Shown here: in pieces, positions 9,348-15,548 of the stretch | Position numbering within the stretch: the first letter of the stretch is position 1 | Layout: each line of letters opens with the position of its first letter | DNA from: JAMCZU01 sp964479405 | GTDB lineage: Bacteria; Patescibacteriota; UBA1384; UBA12157; JAENIV01 | Assembly: GCA_964479405.1 (NCBI GenBank) | Contig: CAYZMA010000017.1 | Location: forward strand, 1 to 21,055 | Direction of reading: 5' to 3' | DNA: 21,055 nt | Translations under genes and position numbers: made by a program | The notes under the pieces: model-generated | Told to the model about the DNA's origin: nothing | The model's database searches: none | The model's input: only the letters and a program-made list of their open reading frames with translations

Positions 9348-9420
9348 GTCATTGCGAGTGGTAGCGAAGCAATCTATTATTTATGTCAGATTGCTTCGTC
9401 GCGTTGCTCCTCGCAATGAC
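9348..9420. repeat. Palindromic GTCATT-family element, intergenic
   Basis: A 73-bp imperfect palindrome that starts GTCATTGCGAG and ends CTCGCAATGAC, with GAAGCAATCT and AGATTGCTTC as inner arms. It almost fills the gap between valS and the TPR gene. Similar units occur at 9846, 13580, 14337 and 16689. Confidence 0.85.
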
Positions 9421-9446
9421 AAGTTAATGACATTCTACATGGGTTT

Positions 9447-11630
9447 TTAAAAAGTTTTGTCTTCTGGCCATTTGGCCGAAATCAGCATTTCTTCTTGGAC
9501 TAAATTATCTTTTTTCAAGGTTTGCCAAACTTCTTCGGTCAAAAATGGCATAAAAGGATGTAAAAGAAGTAACGAATTACGAAGAACAAAAAGAATAGTG
9601 GCACCACTACAATTGTCATTCCGGGCTTGACCCGGAATCCAGTCATTGTTTTTACTGGATGCTGAATCAAGTTCAGCATGACAGGTACTGTTATTCTTTT
9701 TATATTCTTCAATGTATTGGTCGGCAAAATCGTGCCAAATAAAATCGTATAAATTATGAGCTGCCTGGCCGAATCTAAAATTATCCAGATCGGAGTTGAC
9801 TGAAATAATCAGAGAATTAAGAGAATTAAGAATTTTTTTGTCGGTGTCAGATTGCTTCGCTTCGCTCGCAATGACAGTTTCGTTTTGTCCTAAGACAAAT
9901 CTGGCGATATTCCAAACCTTATTGGCAAACTTCTGTCCGGCCAAAATGGCATTTTCGTCAAATTTAATATCTTGAATGCCGGTATTAATATAAGTAAGAC
10001 CAAATCTGGTGGCATCGGCGCCGTATTTATCAATCAATTCCAATGGATCAACACCGGTGCCAAGCGATTTGGACATTCGTTTGCCTTCTATATTAAAGAC
10101 GGTCGGGTGGATATAGACTTCGGAAAAAGGTTTTTCGTCCATAAATTCAAACCCGGAAAAAATCATCCGCGCCACCCAGAGATAAATAATATCGCGGGCA
10201 GTAGAAAGAATGGTGGTGGGATAAAAATAGGCTAAATCTTCAGAAACTAAATCTTCGCCAAATATATCAATAGTTTTCCTTAATTTTGCATTTTGCATTT
10301 TGATTTTTGATTTTGAGTCGTTTTTCTTTAGAAAAACGGCGATTGGCCAAAGAGCCGACGAAAACCAAGTATCTAAAACATCATCAGAATTATCAATAGG
10401 AATCTTATGACCCCACCAGATTTGGCGGGAAATGCACCAATCGTGCAAATTTTCCATCCAATCAAGATAAACTTTTTCCCATCTTTTAGGCGTAAATTTA
10501 ATCTCACCATTTTTAACGGCTTCAATCGCCGGTTTTGCAAGCTCCGACATTTTCAAAAACCATTGCTTGGAAAGAAGTTGTTCCACCACACGTCCACATC
10601 GGTAGCAGTGAGGGACAGGGTGGGTAAAATCTTGAATTTTCTCAATCAACCCCTGTTTTTCCAATTCTTTAACAATATTTTCTCGCGCTTCCAAGGACTT
10701 TTGACCTGTGTAAAACAACCCCAGAGGTTGTTTTAAGGTTATTTTACCAATTTCATTAATAACTTTAATACTTTCAAGTTTGTGTCTTTTGCCGATTTCA
10801 AAATCGTTGGGGTCGTGGGCGGGAGTAACTTTAACGGCGCCAGTGCCGAATTTAGGATCAACTGATTCATCGGCAATAATAGGAATTTCTCGTCCAACCA
10901 AGGGCAAAGTAACTTTTTTGCTGATTAAATCTTTGTATCTTTTATCATTAGGGTTCACCGCCACGGCCGTATCGCCCAGCATTGTTTCCGGTCTGGTGGT
11001 GGCGACGGTAATATCATTATACTTGATAAACCAAAGTTTGCCCTCAACTTCTTTGTGTTCCACTTCAATATCGGAAAGAGCGGTTTGACAGCGAACACAC
11101 CAGTTAATAACCCGTTCGCCTTGATAAATCCAGCCTTTTTTCTGATAGTGCAAAAAAGCGGTTTTAACAGCCTCGGCGTAATCTTTGTCCATTGTAAAAC
11201 GTTGCCTGCTCCAGTCGCAGGAACAACCAAGCTGTTTTAGTTGGTCAATAATAATATGGCCATATTCGTCTACCCATTGCCAAACTTCTTTTTCAAATTC
11301 AAGGCGTCCTAAATCATGGCGGGATTTGCCTTTTTTTGCTAATTTTTTTTCAACCACATTTTGAGTGGCAATGCCGGCGTGGTCGGTGCCGGGTATCCAA
11401 AGGGTTGGAACGCCTTTCATTCTGGAACGACGAATTAAAATATCTTGAATTGTATTATTGAGAGCATGACCCATATGCAGAGAACCGGTAACATTGGGTG
11501 GGGGAATGGCGATCGTAAAAGGTTTTTGGTCAGGGTCTATCTTTGGTTTAAATGCCTCTGACTTTTCCCACATCTCATAAATCCGCCCCTCGGTTTCTTT
11601 TGGGTCGTAATTTTTTGCTAATTCTTGCAT
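9447..11630 (-). CDS. valS: Valyl-tRNA synthetase, compact and carrying repeat-derived insertions
   Basis: Charges tRNA-Val with valine in the cytoplasm. Class I signatures are clear: HMGH at 52-55 and KRMSKS at 517-522. The CP1 editing domain has TTRPETM at 211-217 and DTAVAV after it. A four-Cys site (178, 181, 342, 345) is kept. The second Cys cluster that many ValRS carry just before DVLDTWFSS is absent. At 727 residues it is shorter than the usual 850-950 and ends soon after the anticodon-binding domain, with no C-terminal coiled coil. Three stretches look like translated repeats: about 438-450 (A-rich repeat), 586-595 (VIASEAKQS) and 650-672 (HAELDSAS and PGQARNDN). The reading frame is open throughout, so the gene is probably functional. 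The start codon is the ATG at 11630, preceded by TAGGAT. Confidence 0.95.
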   Translation of the reverse strand: MQELAKNYDPKETEGRIYEMWEKSEAFKPKIDPDQKPFTIAIPPPNVTGSLHMGHALNNTIQDILIRRSRMKGVPTLWIPGTDHAGIATQNVVEKKLAKKGKSRHDLGRLEFEKEVWQWVDEYGHIIIDQLKQLGCSCDWSRQRFTMDKDYAEAVKTAFLHYQKKGWIYQGERVINWCVRCQTALSDIEVEHKEVEGKLWFIKYNDITVATTRPETMLGDTAVAVNPNDKRYKDLISKKVTLPLVGREIPIIADESVDPKFGTGAVKVTPAHDPNDFEIGKRHKLESIKVINEIGKITLKQPLGLFYTGQKSLEARENIVKELEKQGLIEKIQDFTHPVPHCYRCGRVVEQLLSKQWFLKMSELAKPAIEAVKNGEIKFTPKRWEKVYLDWMENLHDWCISRQIWWGHKIPIDNSDDVLDTWFSSALWPIAVFLKKNDSKSKIKMQNAKLRKTIDIFGEDLVSEDLAYFYPTTILSTARDIIYLWVARMIFSGFEFMDEKPFSEVYIHPTVFNIEGKRMSKSLGTGVDPLELIDKYGADATRFGLTYINTGIQDIKFDENAILAGQKFANKVWNIARFVLGQNETVIASEAKQSDTDKKILNSLNSLIISVNSDLDNFRFGQAAHNLYDFIWHDFADQYIEEYKKNNSTCHAELDSASSKNNDWIPGQARNDNCSGATILFVLRNSLLLLHPFMPFLTEEVWQTLKKDNLVQEEMLISAKWPEDKTF
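9615..9682. repeat. Palindromic GTCATTCC-type element inside valS
   Basis: A 68-bp unit that starts GTCATTCCGGG and ends CAGCATGAC. It has two internal hairpins (CCGGGCTTGACCCGG and GCTGAATCAAGTTCAGC) and a CCAGT/ACTGG pair. It is translated in valS as about 23 residues near the C-terminus. Confidence 0.8.
9846..9875. repeat. Partial GTCATTGCGAG-family element inside valS
   Basis: A 30-bp half-unit ending CTCGCAATGAC and containing AGATTGCTTCGC, in the same orientation as the right half of the element at 9348-9420. It is translated as VIASEAKQS in valS. Confidence 0.7.
10281..10317. repeat. A-rich short-period repeat inside valS
   Basis: TTTTGCATTTTGCATTTTGATTTTTGATTTTGA-like sequence, built of 7-9-base near repeats. 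It encodes SKSKIKMQNAKL in a loop just after the DVLDTWFSS motif. Similar T/A-rich strings lie at 13555-13575 in tsaD and at 14447-14465 upstream of plsX. Confidence 0.5.
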
Positions 11631-11723
11631 ATTTATATCCTAAAATATTTTCACATAAAGCTATTTACTTTAATAATAATCATATCTTATCATTTCTTAT
11701 TTAGACATTCAATTTATTTAACT

Positions 11724-11763
11724 ACTAACCATTTTGGATGCGGTCGTCGTTATAATGGTTAGT
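11724..11763. repeat. Palindromic repeat A, downstream of the PaaX/Cas2-like gene
   Basis: Perfect 10-bp arms ACTAACCATT (11724-11733) and AATGGTTAGT (11754-11763) around a 20-base core containing GATGCGGTCG. It also lies about 95 bp upstream of the valS start codon. It aligns with repeat B at 12331-12370, in the same orientation. Confidence 0.85.
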
Positions 11764-11773
11764 AATATAAGGT

Positions 11774-12313
11774 TTAATTAGTTTTTGTTTTTGATAATTT
11801 GAATAATTTGACTAAAACTTCTCGATTATCCAATTCTTCAACTAAAAGATAATGGACATAGGATTTAACTTGACAAAGATCAATAATACTTTCCACCTCG
11901 TCAGCAATATTATATGGCGAAATCCAGACACTTTCTTGAAGTTGACGAAATTCTAAATCAACCAATTTTTTTCGAAAAAAATTTCTTAGCCTTCTTTTCT
12001 TTTCAGGAACATCAAAAATGACAATTCGCCATTTTCCATCCCATTTTTTATCTCTTTTCAAATAATGAAGAATTTTTGCCTTGCCTTTTAAAGTGGCACG
12101 ATAACGTTTTTCGCCATTTTTTTCAATTTCAACCAACAGACCGCTTTCTTTAAGTCTTCCTAAAGTATTATAAAAAACTTGACGCGAAATTTTGTCGCGT
12201 TCATAAAGATAGTTATAAGCCATTCGCGAAGGATGATAATGAATTTCTTTAAGCACAAGAGCTTTTTCGGTAAAATACAACAAAACTTTTTGAGTAATGG
12301 TTAATTTTTTCAT
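11774..12313 (-). CDS. PaaX-type winged-helix protein with central Cas2-like domain
   Basis: 179 residues. About 1-85 is a winged helix-turn-helix (SRQVFYNTLGRLKESGLL is the recognition part; the YRATLKGKA wing follows). About 91-170 is a Cas2-like ferredoxin fold: WRIVIFDVPEKKRR matches the first strand and the Asp (D101) of Cas2 and of the PaaX central domain. The PaaX C-terminal domain is missing. Such proteins are often labelled Cas2 in related genomes, but no CRISPR array or other cas gene is present, so a DNA-binding regulator or repeat-acting nuclease is likelier. It sits between two palindromic repeats; repeat B overlaps its promoter and suggests self-regulation. No ribosome binding site precedes the ATG at 12313, which fits a near-leaderless mRNA. 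Confidence 0.75.
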   Translation of the reverse strand: MKKLTITQKVLLYFTEKALVLKEIHYHPSRMAYNYLYERDKISRQVFYNTLGRLKESGLLVEIEKNGEKRYRATLKGKAKILHYLKRDKKWDGKWRIVIFDVPEKKRRLRNFFRKKLVDLEFRQLQESVWISPYNIADEVESIIDLCQVKSYVHYLLVEELDNREVLVKLFKLSKTKTN

Positions 12314-12326
12314 ATTATTTAATTTA

Positions 12327-12356
12327 ATTATATAACCATTTTGAATGCGGTCGCAA
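12327..12356 (-). promoter_or_regulatory. Promoter of the PaaX/Cas2-like gene, embedded in repeat B
   Basis: On the minus strand, -35 TTGCGA (12351-12356), an 18-bp spacer and -10 TATAAT (12327-12332). Transcription would start about seven bases before the ATG. The -35 lies in the conserved core of the palindromic repeat, so a protein bound there would block the promoter. Confidence 0.55.
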
Positions 12357-12370
12357 TATATTGGTTAGTA
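12331..12370. repeat. Palindromic repeat B, upstream of the PaaX/Cas2-like gene
   Basis: TATAACCATTTTGAATGCGGTCGC, then AATATA and TTGGTTAGTA. It aligns with repeat A, sharing 19 of 20 bases in the AACCATTTTG to GGTCG stretch. Its own arms are less perfect than those of A. Confidence 0.8.
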
Positions 12371-12503
12371 GTTCTCCTGTGAAATCAATAAATATTAAAA
12401 GATAATATTAAATAAAAATTCAAATTTGACAAATGCAGGGAGTTAAATGAAAATAAAAATAGAATAATATAAGTCGATTTTATAATTTAGAAGGAAGGTT
12501 AGA

Positions 12504-13079
12504 ATGAATCCGGAAAAAATGTCACCTGAGGATGTTAATTTTAAGGCGCCAACAACCGGTCAAGAATTATGGAAGAAAACTAAAGGATGGGAAGACTTAG
12601 AGCCAACCGGTCGTATGGTAGGCAATTTAAGAGAACTAGGAACACCAGAACAAATAGAAAAAATCAGACAAGATCATAAGGACAGTAAAGAACGAGAAGC
12701 TACTAGGAGAGCTAAAGAACTTGAAATTCCGTCTGAAGTAAAAAAAGGGACAGTGGGAATGGTTTGGTACGAATTGAGAAATAGTGGTATTGTATGCAAA
12801 GAAGCAATGGATAAAGAAAACGACCTTAAGAAAATAAGTAAATTACAAGAGCGAATTCTTGAAATTAAAGAGCAACAAAATTTGCTAGATAGTCTTTCGT
12901 CAGATAATCGCAGTAGTGATGCTTCTGCTTTAGATGCTGAAGCAGAAATAGAAGATATAATAAATAAGATGGAATCGCGAGACGATTATGATCCCAGATT
13001 AGATGATGAAATAATTAAAGCTGGTCGCGGATTACAAGAGTTATTGATGCGAGAAGCTTCAAAGTCTCAAGATAATTAA
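12504..13079 (+). CDS. Orphan charged soluble protein
   Basis: 191 residues, unrecognised. ATG at 12504, with AAGGAAGG at 12491-12498 five bases upstream. It is rich in Glu, Lys, Asp and Arg, with no membrane segment or signal peptide. Residues 50-80 and 105-130 look helical, and a Ser/Asp-rich stretch lies at about 130-145. One Cys is visible in the middle. It is transcribed divergently from the PaaX/Cas2-like gene and converges on tsaD with only 11 bases between stop codons and no visible hairpin terminator. Repeat B lies within 135 bp of its start, so the PaaX-type protein could control it too (inference). A TTGACA at 12426-12431 lacks a good -10 partner. Confidence 0.75.
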   Translation: MNPEKMSPEDVNFKAPTTGQELWKKTKGWEDLEPTGRMVGNLRELGTPEQIEKIRQDHKDSKEREATRRAKELEIPSEVKKGTVGMVWYELRNSGIVCKEAMDKENDLKKISKLQERILEIKEQQNLLDSLSSDNRSSDASALDAEAEIEDIINKMESRDDYDPRLDDEIIKAGRGLQELLMREASKSQDN

Positions 13080-13090
13080 GTTTAATTTTT

Positions 13091-14275
13091 TTACAATCTC
13101 AAATTAGCATCGGCGTTGATTTTATCCCAAGTACTCCATTTGGATTTGTTTTGATAAGCCGCCGCTATTCCAATCATAACGGCGTTGTCGGTGGTAAGTT
13201 CCATTGGGGGGACATGAAAAGTGATTTGTGGCTTCGCCACGTGATTAAGTGATTGAATGATTCGTTGAGCCATTTGTTTGCGAAGTTCTTTATTGGCTGA
13301 AACACCACCGCAAAGACAAATTGATTTTGGACGGAACTCGCAAGCGGCTTGGATGGTTTTGCCGACTAAAATGTCAATTACTGTTTGTTGAAATTCATAA
13401 GCGATTAGTGATTTATAGTGATTTGCGACTTCGTCGCGCGATTTGTAGTGATTAAGTGATTGAATTTCTTTAAATTTATATAGCACCGCCGTTTTTAAAC
13501 CCGAAAAACTAAAATCATAACCCGGTCTATCTAACATTGAGCGGGGGAATTTAATATTTGGGATTTGGGATTTACTATCGTCATCGCGAGCCTGTGGGGC
13601 GTGGCGATCTATCAATAGATTGCTTCGTCGCGTTGCTTCTCGCAACGACAAGCGGATTGCTTCGCTGACGCTCGCAATGACAAGTGATTTAGAACGTAGA
13701 AATTTAGATGCTGATTCTGCTATCGCTGGTCCACCAGGGTAACCTAATCCGAGCATCTTTGCCACTTTATCAAACGCTTCTCCCGCGGCGTCGTCCAAAG
13801 TCTCGCCAAGGGGTTGAATATCATTGTGAGATTTCATTAAAACCAATCCAGTATGCCCGCCGGAAACAATGAGAATTAAGGATGGGAAAGAAGGCTTTTC
13901 TCCAACAAAATTTGAGTATATATGACCCAACCAATGATTAATGCCGATAATTGGTAAATTTTTGGCAAAAGCATAGGTTTTAGCAAAATTGACACCAACA
14001 AGTAAGGAGCCAATCAATCCCGGACCGGTGGTAACGGCAATTAAATCAATTTTATTTTTTTCTTTGGCAAGGGCTTCTTCAACCACGGGAATTATTTTTT
14101 CCGTATGGGCGCGGGAGGCGTGTTCGGGAAAAACTCCGCCAAATTTTTTATGAATGTTGATTTGCGACGCAACAACATTAGATAAAATCTTCGTATCTAT
14201 TGCTTTATTACTTCGTACTTCTATCAACGCCGCGGCAGTTTCATCGCAAGAAGTTTCAATTGCTAATATTTTCAT
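13091..14275 (-). CDS. tsaD: tRNA threonylcarbamoyladenosine (t6A) transferase subunit TsaD, with repeat-derived insertions
   Basis: Transfers threonylcarbamoyl to A37 of ANN-decoding tRNAs, with TsaB and TsaE. The ASKHA-fold signatures are all present: the N-terminal IETSCDETAAA, the metal-binding HASRAH at 52-57, VSGGHTGL, GETLDDAAGEAFDK, GYPGGP, LCGGVSAN and the final TDNAVMIG. At 394 residues it is about 50 longer than usual. The surplus is repeat-like: residues 199-232 are an in-frame 102-bp palindromic element (VIASVSEAIRLSLREATRRS and following), then SKSQIPNIKFP, then two Asn/His/Lys-rich stretches (SLNHYKSRDEVANHYKS and SLNHVAKPQ). None interrupts a motif. The start is the ATG at 14275. 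Confidence 0.95.
   Translation of the reverse strand: MKILAIETSCDETAAALIEVRSNKAIDTKILSNVVASQINIHKKFGGVFPEHASRAHTEKIIPVVEEALAKEKNKIDLIAVTTGPGLIGSLLVGVNFAKTYAFAKNLPIIGINHWLGHIYSNFVGEKPSFPSLILIVSGGHTGLVLMKSHNDIQPLGETLDDAAGEAFDKVAKMLGLGYPGGPAIAESASKFLRSKSLVIASVSEAIRLSLREATRRSNLLIDRHAPQARDDDSKSQIPNIKFPRSMLDRPGYDFSFSGLKTAVLYKFKEIQSLNHYKSRDEVANHYKSLIAYEFQQTVIDILVGKTIQAACEFRPKSICLCGGVSANKELRKQMAQRIIQSLNHVAKPQITFHVPPMELTTDNAVMIGIAAAYQNKSKWSTWDKINADANLRL
13220..13262. repeat. GTGATTAAGTGATT-type repeat in tsaD, copy 1
   Basis: GTGGCTTCGCCAC (a small palindrome) then GTGATTAAGTGATTGAATG. The phrase GTGATTAAGTGATTGAAT recurs at about 13448-13465. It encodes SLNHVAKPQ near the C-terminus of TsaD, where the family normally has a shorter loop. 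Confidence 0.5.
13405..13466. repeat. GTGATTAAGTGATT-type repeat in tsaD, copy 2
   Basis: Three GTGATTT-like units plus GCGACTTCGTCGC (a palindrome matching the form of GTGGCTTCGCCAC in copy 1) and GTGATTAAGTGATTGAAT. It encodes SLNHYKSRDEVANHYKS, an extra loop in TsaD. Confidence 0.5.
13580..13681. repeat. 102-bp palindromic GTCATT-family element inside tsaD
   Basis: Starts GTCATCGCGAG and ends CTCGCAATGAC. Its reverse complement matches 14337-14438 at about 93 of 102 positions with no gaps. It is translated through in TsaD as about 34 residues. Confidence 0.85.
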
Positions 14276-14336
14276 AATTTTCTTTCAAGAAAATTTCCGC
14301 GATAAGCATAGCTTATCTATAATTTTTAAATCCTTT

Positions 14337-14438
14337 GTCATTGCGAGCGGTAGCGAAGCAATCCGCTTGTCGTTGCGAGAAGCAACGCGACGAAGCAATC
14401 TATAAATAGATCGCTTCGCCCTGCGGGCTCGCGATGAC
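14337..14438. repeat. 102-bp palindromic GTCATT-family element, intergenic
   Basis: Inverted near-copy of the element inside tsaD, less than 700 bp away. It lies between the divergent tsaD and plsX-like starts, so it may also influence their promoters. Its three internal arms contain GAAGCAATC and the GCGAGAAGCAACGCGACG core. Confidence 0.85.
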
Positions 14439-14449
14439 AAATAAAAGAT

Positions 14450-14478
14450 TTGATTTTTGATTTTACTTGGTATTTAAT
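14450..14478 (+). promoter_or_regulatory. Possible promoter of the plsX-like gene
   Basis: TTGATT (14450-14455), 17-bp spacer, TTTAAT (14473-14478), giving a leader of about 30 bases. The -35 falls in an A/T-rich repeated string, so chance is a real alternative. Confidence 0.35.
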
Positions 14479-14516
14479 TAAACCACGAAAACAAACCATT
14501 GAACAGGGGGTGTACC

Positions 14517-15381
14517 ATGAAAAGGATTGGAATTAATGCGTCAGGCGGAGATTTTGGTTACAAAGAGATTGTGCCTGGAGTAATGAAGGCGCTTGCTAGC
14601 AGTTCGTATCAAATTGTTGTCTACGGTGATTCAAATATTATTGACAAAGATTTTCCTTACGGACTTCCACCGGTCTGCCTTGAAATTGCCCATTGCAACA
14701 GTCCAAATAAGGAATTGGAAAGAGCTTTTGCCGATCTTAAAAGAGGCGATATTGATGCCTTTGTAACCGCTTCAAATAGTCGCCGACTTTTAGCTTACGC
14801 AAAAGATCATTGTCAGGAAGGCATACCACTACCGGGGCTACTCGCNNNNNNNNNNAACCGTTTATATGCTTGATGTTGGCGCAACAAATAGGGTAAGTGA
14901 TCCGCAAGTCTTTCTGGGTTGGTTCAGGGCCGGTCGTCGTTATTTGCAAGTGTACATGGGGATTGACGAGCCGAAAATTGGTCTTTTAAATATTGCCACC
15001 GAACGGGCTTATCCTGAACTGATGATGATTCATCAAGCTTTAGAAGGAAACGATGGCTATGTCGGCTACAGCGAACCGGCGCGCTTTTTTGCGGGTGAAA
15101 TTGATCTTTGGCTGATGGAAGGTTTTATCGGCAATGCTTTTCTTAAGCTGACCGAAGAAGTTTTAGCTTTGACTCTTACGGTTTGTATAGAAGAAGTACA
15201 TGATATACCTTTGGCTCAATTGCATTTAGGTAAAATGGCCAAGGAAAGAATGAGCTATGGCGCTTATTTAGTCAGTCCTTTGATTGGTCTTAAATACCCG
15301 GTTTTTCGGGTTCATGGTCGTTGTAATAGCGACCAAATTGCTAAAAGTTTTGAGGCGATTAAACCTTATCTTTTGGCTTAA
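14517..15381 (+). CDS. plsX: PlsX-like phosphate acyltransferase, interrupted by an assembly gap
   Basis: PlsX converts acyl-ACP to acyl-phosphate for phospholipid synthesis. The ATG at 14517 has AGGGGG at 14505-14510. Family features: the start RIGINASGGDFGYKEIVPG (Asn where PlsX usually has Asp, as in DAMGGD), DAFVTASNS, then after the gap TVYMLDVGATN, GLLNIATE and the segment ending GEIDLWLMEGFIGNAFLKLTEE. The Ns at 14846-14855 separate two frames. The second half reads in phase (ACC GTT TAT ATG CTT) only if the missing length is a multiple of three, so I join them as one gene. It has about 285 residues plus the gap, against about 330 for typical PlsX; the region before the gap is short. 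Fatty-acid genes are not in the window. A divergent PlsX paralogue is possible. Confidence 0.7.
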
Positions 15382-15400
15382 AACACGAATGTGGTATAAT
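15373..15400 (+). promoter_or_regulatory. Promoter at the end of the plsX-like gene
   Basis: TTGGCT (15373-15378), 16-bp spacer, TATAAT (15395-15400). It overlaps the plsX stop codon. The first thing downstream is a strong hairpin, then a terminator, with no clear gene. Confidence 0.5.
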
Positions 15401-15406
15401 GTAAAT

Positions 15407-15509
15407 GTAAAGGAAGTTGTGGTTATTATTACCACGATTTCCTATATATATCTCTTTTTTCTCCTTTCACTTCCGTTAATTGGCCCCGCCACCGGCGGGG
15501 TCCTTTTTT
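15407..15509 (+). ncRNA. Candidate small RNA of about 100 nt
   Basis: Defined by the promoter at 15373-15400, a 12-bp hairpin (15412-15423 with 15431-15442, loop TATTATT, two wobble pairs) and the terminator at 15482-15509. No good reading frame fits inside. Alternatively the first hairpin, followed by a T-rich stretch, is simply a plsX terminator and the rest is the spacer before femX. Confidence 0.35.
15482..15509 (+). terminator. Strong intrinsic terminator before femX
   Basis: GGCCCCGCC, loop ACC, GGCGGGGTC (nine pairs, one G-U), then a run of six T. It isolates femX from the plsX-like gene. Confidence 0.9.
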
Positions 15510-15513
15510 GATT

Positions 15514-15542
15514 TTGGTTTAAGGCGAAATTTCGGCTATAAT
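15514..15542 (+). promoter_or_regulatory. femX promoter, probably giving a leaderless mRNA
   Basis: TTGGTT (15514-15519), 17-bp spacer, TATAAT (15537-15542). The ATG at 15549 is six bases after the -10, so transcription would start at or next to the start codon, and there is no room for a ribosome binding site. Confidence 0.6.
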
Positions 15543-15548
15543 GTCATT

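Larger units (their letters stand above)
11720..12373. mobile_element. Candidate 654-bp cassette around the PaaX/Cas2-like gene
   Basis: The ends are perfect 12-bp inverted repeats: AACTACTAACCA at 11720-11731 and TGGTTAGTAGTT at 12362-12373. Just inside each end lies a copy of a roughly 40-bp palindromic repeat sharing AACCATTTTG, A/G, then ATGCGGTCG. One gene fills the space between them. No flanking target duplication is obvious. A ferredoxin-fold protein between palindromes resembles the layout of REP-associated transposase units, but this gene is of a different family. Alternatively the repeats may be operators that happen to flank the gene. Confidence 0.5.

Noticed and set aside
10407..11088. 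Long open frames antisense to valS
   Set aside because: They have no ribosome binding sites or recognisable protein features, and valS is strongly supported on the other strand.
11720..12373. Two-repeat CRISPR array next to a Cas2-like gene
   Set aside because: Only two diverged copies 600 bp apart with a gene between them, no regular spacers and no cas1.
13580..13681. tsaD as a pseudogene because of the extra 34 residues
   Set aside because: The frame stays open through every insertion and all catalytic motifs before and after are intact.
14301..14317. GATAAGC-ATA-GCTTATC hairpin upstream of tsaD as a terminator or riboswitch
   Set aside because: Seven base pairs with no T-run and no further structure; too little to call.
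14154..14405. Plus-strand open frame ending IASGSEAIRLSLREATRRSNL
   Set aside because: It overlaps the tsaD start antisense and its tail is just the palindromic repeat being open in this phase.
15284..15511. Small protein over the plsX end and following spacer
   Set aside because: It overlaps plsX in another frame, lacks a ribosome binding site and runs into a terminator.
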